DNA of 64,000 bases, taken from NCBI GenBank assembly GCA_001464615.1, contig LNFI01000040.1, forward strand, positions 1 to 64,000. Reading direction: 5' to 3'. Position 1 is the first letter of the stretch. Each line of letters starts with the position of its first letter. The stretch comes from Sphingomonadales bacterium Ga0077557 (GTDB lineage: Bacteria; Pseudomonadota; Alphaproteobacteria; Sphingomonadales; Sphingomonadaceae). This document shows positions 60,521 through 64,000 of the stretch, in pieces. The notes under the pieces are model-generated. The model worked only from the letters and a program-made list of their open reading frames with translations. It did no database searches and was not told the origin of the DNA. A program made the translations under genes and the position numbers.

Positions 60521-61662
60521 ACGACAAGACACGCCTTTACACCGGGGCCGCGATCGGCCTGGCCGCCGCGCTCGGGTTCGGTGCCGCGCGCCTGACCCAG
60601 CCAGCGCCGCCCGCGCCCGAAGCGATGGCGACGACGCCGAGCGCGCCTACTGACGCGGTCGAGATCACGCCAGACGGCATCCGCATTTCGGCGATCACCG
60701 TCGCGGCCGCCGCATCGGGCGAACTCGACGCGGCGATTCCCGCGTCCGCCACGGTGGAGGCGACCCCCGATGCCGAAGCGGTGCTGACCGCGCGCGCGCC
60801 CGGCACCGTCATGCGCATCTTCAAGCGGATCGGCGATCCGGTCCGAGCGGGCGATACGCTGGCGCTGGTCGAAAGCCGCGACGCCTCGACGATCGCCGCC
60901 GACCGTGCTGCCGCTGCGGCGCGCGTGTCGCTGGCCTCGAAGCAGCTGGCGCGTGAGCGGTCATTGCTCGCGCAAGGCGTTTCCGCACGGGCCGATTATG
61001 AGACCGCGCAGGCAGCACTTGCGGTCGCACAAGCCGATGCAGGACGCGCCAGCGCAGCGGCTGGCGCGGTGCGGCTGGCGCGAGATGGCCGGTCGATCGC
61101 GGTCGTCAGCCCAGTGACGGGTCGCGTCACCGCCGCGACTGCGAGTCTCGGTCAGTTCATTGCGGCCGAGACCGAGCTGTTCCGCGTCGCCGATCCGTCG
61201 CGCCTGCAGATCACCGCCAGTTTGCCGCAAGCCGACGCGCCCCGCGTCCGCACCGGCGACCGGGTGGAACTGACCACCAGCGACGGACAGATGATCACAG
61301 GGCGGGTGCGCTCGACCACGGGCGTGGTCGACCGCGAGACGCGCGGTGCGACGATCGTGATCGAGCCGGGCGCGGGCGCCAGCCTGCTCGTGCCGGGGCA
61401 ATTGGTTCAGGCGCGCGTCTTCGCCAGCGGCGGGGCTGCCAAGTCGGGCGTGATGGTGCCGCAGGACGCGGTCCAGACGATCGGTGATCGCCGCGTGGTG
61501 TTCGTCCGCACGCGGAGCGGTTTCAAGGCGCAGACGGTTCAGGTCGGCAGCCGCAGCGGCGGGATGGTCGCGATTGCGTCGGGCATCAATCCCGCAACGC
61601 CAATCGCCACCACCAATGCCTTCCTCCTCAAGGCCGAGATCGAGAAGGAGCAGGCAGAATGA
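60517..61662 (+). CDS. czcB: membrane-fusion protein of czc system 2
   Basis: A 381-aa adaptor with the same domain order as CzcB1 (anchor, TARAPGTVMRIFKRIGDPVRAGDTL lipoyl-like part, hairpin, β-barrel) and shared segments such as ETELFRVADP. It has no His-rich zinc arm. The stop overlaps the czcA2 start. Confidence 0.9.
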   Translation: MNDKTRLYTGAAIGLAAALGFGAARLTQPAPPAPEAMATTPSAPTDAVEITPDGIRISAITVAAAASGELDAAIPASATVEATPDAEAVLTARAPGTVMRIFKRIGDPVRAGDTLALVESRDASTIAADRAAAAARVSLASKQLARERSLLAQGVSARADYETAQAALAVAQADAGRASAAAGAVRLARDGRSIAVVSPVTGRVTAATASLGQFIAAETELFRVADPSRLQITASLPQADAPRVRTGDRVELTTSDGQMITGRVRSTTGVVDRETRGATIVIEPGAGASLLVPGQLVQARVFASGGAAKSGVMVPQDAVQTIGDRRVVFVRTRSGFKAQTVQVGSRSGGMVAIASGINPATPIATTNAFLLKAEIEKEQAE

Positions 61663-64000
61663 TCGCGCGCATCCTCTCGCTCTCGGTCCGCATGCGATGG
61701 CTCGTGGCCTCACTGACGCTGGTGGTCATTGCCTTTGGCGCGTGGCAGATCACCATGCTGCCGATCGACGCCGTGCCCGACGTGACCAACCGCCAGGTCC
61801 AGATCAGCACCTTTGCGCCGACGCTGGGCCCGGTCGATATCGAAAAGCAGGTGACGTTCCCGGTCGAGACCGCGCTGGCGGGCATTCCGGGGCTGGAAAT
61901 GACCCGCTCCTTCTCGCGCAACGGCTTCAGTCAGGTGACGGCGGTGTTCACCGATTCGACCGACGTGTTCTTCGCGCGCCAGCAGGTGACCGAACGCCTC
62001 GCGCAGGCGAAGGATAGTCTACCCGCCGGCATCCAGCCGAATCTCGCGCCGCTGAGCACGGGGCTTGGCGAAATCTTCTTCTATTCGGTCGCGTTCCGGC
62101 ATCCTGACGGCAAGGGCATCAAGCCGGTCGATGGCAAGCCCGGCTGGCAATCGGACGGCAGCTATCTGACGCCCGAGCGCGAGCGGCTGACGACCGAACT
62201 CGCCAAGGCGGCGTATCTGCGCACCGTGCAGGACTGGATTATCCGCCCCCAGATGCGCACCGTGAAGGGCGTTGCAGGCGTCGATTCCAACGGCGGCTAT
62301 GTGAAGCAATATCTGGTCGAGCCCAATCTGGGCGCGCTCGCCGCTTACGGCCTGTCGATCACCGAACTCGCCGATGCGCTCGAACGCGCGAACATGTCGG
62401 CCGGCTCGAACTACGTCCGCCGCGCGGGCGAGAGCTTCCTGGTCCGTGCCGACGCGCGGCTGAAATCGATTGAGGACATTCAGGACGCGGTGGTGGCGAC
62501 ACGCGCCGGCACGCCGGTGCGCGTGCGCGACGTTGGCGAGGTCGTCATCGGCGGTGCCGTCCGCACCGGTTCTGGCAGCCGCATGGGATCGGAGGCGGTG
62601 ATCTCGACCGTGCTGATGCTCGTCGGCAGCAATAGCCGGATCGTCGCCAATGCGGCGGGCGACAAGCTGACCGAGGTCAACCGGTCGCTGCCACCTGATG
62701 TGTTCGCAGAACCCGTCTATAATCGCTCCAAGCTCGTCAACGCGACGATCGCGACGGTCGAAAAAAACCTCGTCGAAGGCGCGCTGCTCGTCATCGTCGT
62801 GTTGTTCCTGCTACTCGGTAACATCCGGGCGGCGCTGATCACGGCGGCCGTGATCCCGATCACGATGTTGATGACCGCGGCGGGGATGAACGGCCTCGGC
62901 GTATCGGGCAATCTGATGAGTCTCGGCGCACTCGATTTCGGGCTGATCGTCGATGGGGCCGTCATCATCGTCGAGAATGCGCTCAGGCGCCTCGCCGAAC
63001 GACAAGAGCATGAAGGCCGCCTGCTCACGCGCGAGGAGCGGATGGCGGAGACGACGCTCGCCGCGCAGGAGATGGTGAAGCCGACCCTGTATGGGCAGCT
63101 CATCATCTTTTTGGTGTTCGTGCCGTTGCTCACCTTCCAGGGCGTCGAGGGCAAGACCTTTGCGCCGATGGCGATCACGCTGATGCTGGCACTTGCCGCC
63201 GCCTTCGTGCTGTCCTTGACCTTCGTCCCGGCGATGATCGCGCTCGTCATTACCGGCAAGGTGAGCGAGACCGAAGTCAAGCCGATCCGCTGGTTCAAGG
63301 ATCGCTATGCGCCGCTGCTGGCGCAGGCAGTGGCGCGGCCCTTGCCGTTTATCGCGACTGGCGCAGGTGTGTTCGCGGCGGCGGTGCTGTGCTTCGGCTT
63401 GCTCGGTGAGGAATTCATGCCGCAGCTCGACGAGAAGGACATCACCGTCACCAACTTCCGCGTACCCTCGGCGTCGATCGACCAGTCGACGCAGATGCAG
63501 CTGCGGATCGAGGATGCGCTGAAGACGCTGCCCGAGGTGGAGCTGGTCTTTTCCAAGAACGGCAATGCTGACCTCGGCACCGATCCGATGCCACCAAACG
63601 CGTCGGACACTTACGTGATCCCCAAGCCGGAGCATGAATGGCCGGCCGACGTGCGCAGCAAGGCCGACATCCTGACCCGGATCGAAGCCAAGATGAAGCC
63701 GCTGATCGGCAATCGCACCGAAATCCAGCAGCCGATCCAGATGCGCTTCAACGAGCTGATCGCGGGCGTCCGGTCGGACGTCGCGGTGAAGCTCTATGGC
63801 GACGACCTCGACCAGATGACGCAGCAGGCGCAGCGCATTGCATCGACGCTCCGCGCGATCCCCGGTGCGGCCGATGTCAGCGCCGAACAGACCGACGGCG
63901 CGCCGACCTTCGACGTGAAGATCGATCGGCCCTCGGTCGCGCGCTACGGCCTGTCGGTCGAGGAGGTGGCGAACACCGTTGCCGCCGCGCTTGGCGGGCG
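61659..64000 (+). CDS. czcA: heavy-metal RND efflux pump 2 (partial, runs off the right edge)
   Basis: The first ~780 residues of a CzcA-type pump are in the window; about 300 more are expected beyond it. The N-terminus PIDAVPDVTNRQVQI is complete and the proton-relay motif DFGLIVDGAVIIVEN again gives D426, D432 and E439. It starts inside the czcB2 stop (ATGA). It shares the overall frame with CzcA1 but differs along its length; probably it has another metal range. Confidence 0.94.
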   Translation, partial: MIARILSLSVRMRWLVASLTLVVIAFGAWQITMLPIDAVPDVTNRQVQISTFAPTLGPVDIEKQVTFPVETALAGIPGLEMTRSFSRNGFSQVTAVFTDSTDVFFARQQVTERLAQAKDSLPAGIQPNLAPLSTGLGEIFFYSVAFRHPDGKGIKPVDGKPGWQSDGSYLTPERERLTTELAKAAYLRTVQDWIIRPQMRTVKGVAGVDSNGGYVKQYLVEPNLGALAAYGLSITELADALERANMSAGSNYVRRAGESFLVRADARLKSIEDIQDAVVATRAGTPVRVRDVGEVVIGGAVRTGSGSRMGSEAVISTVLMLVGSNSRIVANAAGDKLTEVNRSLPPDVFAEPVYNRSKLVNATIATVEKNLVEGALLVIVVLFLLLGNIRAALITAAVIPITMLMTAAGMNGLGVSGNLMSLGALDFGLIVDGAVIIVENALRRLAERQEHEGRLLTREERMAETTLAAQEMVKPTLYGQLIIFLVFVPLLTFQGVEGKTFAPMAITLMLALAAAFVLSLTFVPAMIALVITGKVSETEVKPIRWFKDRYAPLLAQAVARPLPFIATGAGVFAAAVLCFGLLGEEFMPQLDEKDITVTNFRVPSASIDQSTQMQLRIEDALKTLPEVELVFSKNGNADLGTDPMPPNASDTYVIPKPEHEWPADVRSKADILTRIEAKMKPLIGNRTEIQQPIQMRFNELIAGVRSDVAVKLYGDDLDQMTQQAQRIASTLRAIPGAADVSAEQTDGAPTFDVKIDRPSVARYGLSVEEVANTVAAALGG

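Noticed and set aside
1..64000. CRISPR arrays, rRNA genes and rho-independent terminators
   Set aside because: I saw no regularly spaced repeats, no rRNA sequence, and no GC hairpin followed by a clear T-run; absence by eye is not proof.

Overview
The window looks like accessory DNA of an alphaproteobacterium, most likely a sphingomonad (Sphingomonas / Sphingobium / Novosphingobium group). The reasons are the high GC, genes packed with ATGA overlaps, the VirB-type conjugation locus, the czc operons with DUF190 partners, and a B12 uptake operon that starts with a TonB-dependent receptor. The placement is inference; no rRNA or other phylogenetic marker is present. I see one truncated tRNA, one riboswitch and no CRISPR array.

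Layout. (1) 1-5363 is the end of an integrated element: a tyrosine recombinase, an Orc1/Cdc6-like AAA ATPase, an IS91-family element with its companion recombinase, and a 55-nt 3' fragment of tRNA-Leu(CAA) that looks like an attachment-site scar. (2) 5364-13079 is a defence-type cluster: an AbiEii-like nucleotidyltransferase with an 87-aa partner, a toxin-antitoxin-SecB-like chaperone (TAC) triad, and, divergent from it, a four-gene operon of a metallo-beta-lactamase (MBL), an E2-E1-JAB fusion, a four-helix membrane protein and a second MBL. This last operon has ubiquitin-type conjugating, activating and deconjugating domains but no visible ubiquitin-like protein, and is my best candidate for an under-described system. 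(3) 13329-25677 is a cobalamin uptake and late-assembly locus: twelve tightly coupled genes on the minus strand behind a cobalamin riboswitch, plus divergent cobU. It can import corrinoids, adenosylate them, make dimethylbenzimidazole (bluB) and assemble the nucleotide loop, but holds no corrin-ring synthesis genes. (4) 25678-29766 holds small genes of the conjugative region: an HNH-like protein, a winged-helix protein behind a perfect inverted repeat, an AbrB-PIN toxin-antitoxin pair and a LuxR-family autoinducer-type regulator. (5) 30212-42902 is a complete virB1-virB11 / virD4 type IV secretion locus with an EexN-like lipoprotein and an LPD7-domain protein; no relaxase is in the window. (6) 42988-44972 is an AbiEi/AbiEii-like pair behind a 42-bp palindrome. 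(7) 45322-64000 is heavy-metal resistance: a Pb/Cd/Zn-type MerR regulator with two matching promoters (FTR1-cytochrome c permease and a CDF transporter), a first czcCBA with DUF190 and czcD, a ZIP transporter, an RcnR-like repressor with an NreB-like exporter, and a second czcCBA whose czcA runs off the right edge.

Most function calls rest on recognised motifs and gene context, not on database searches.
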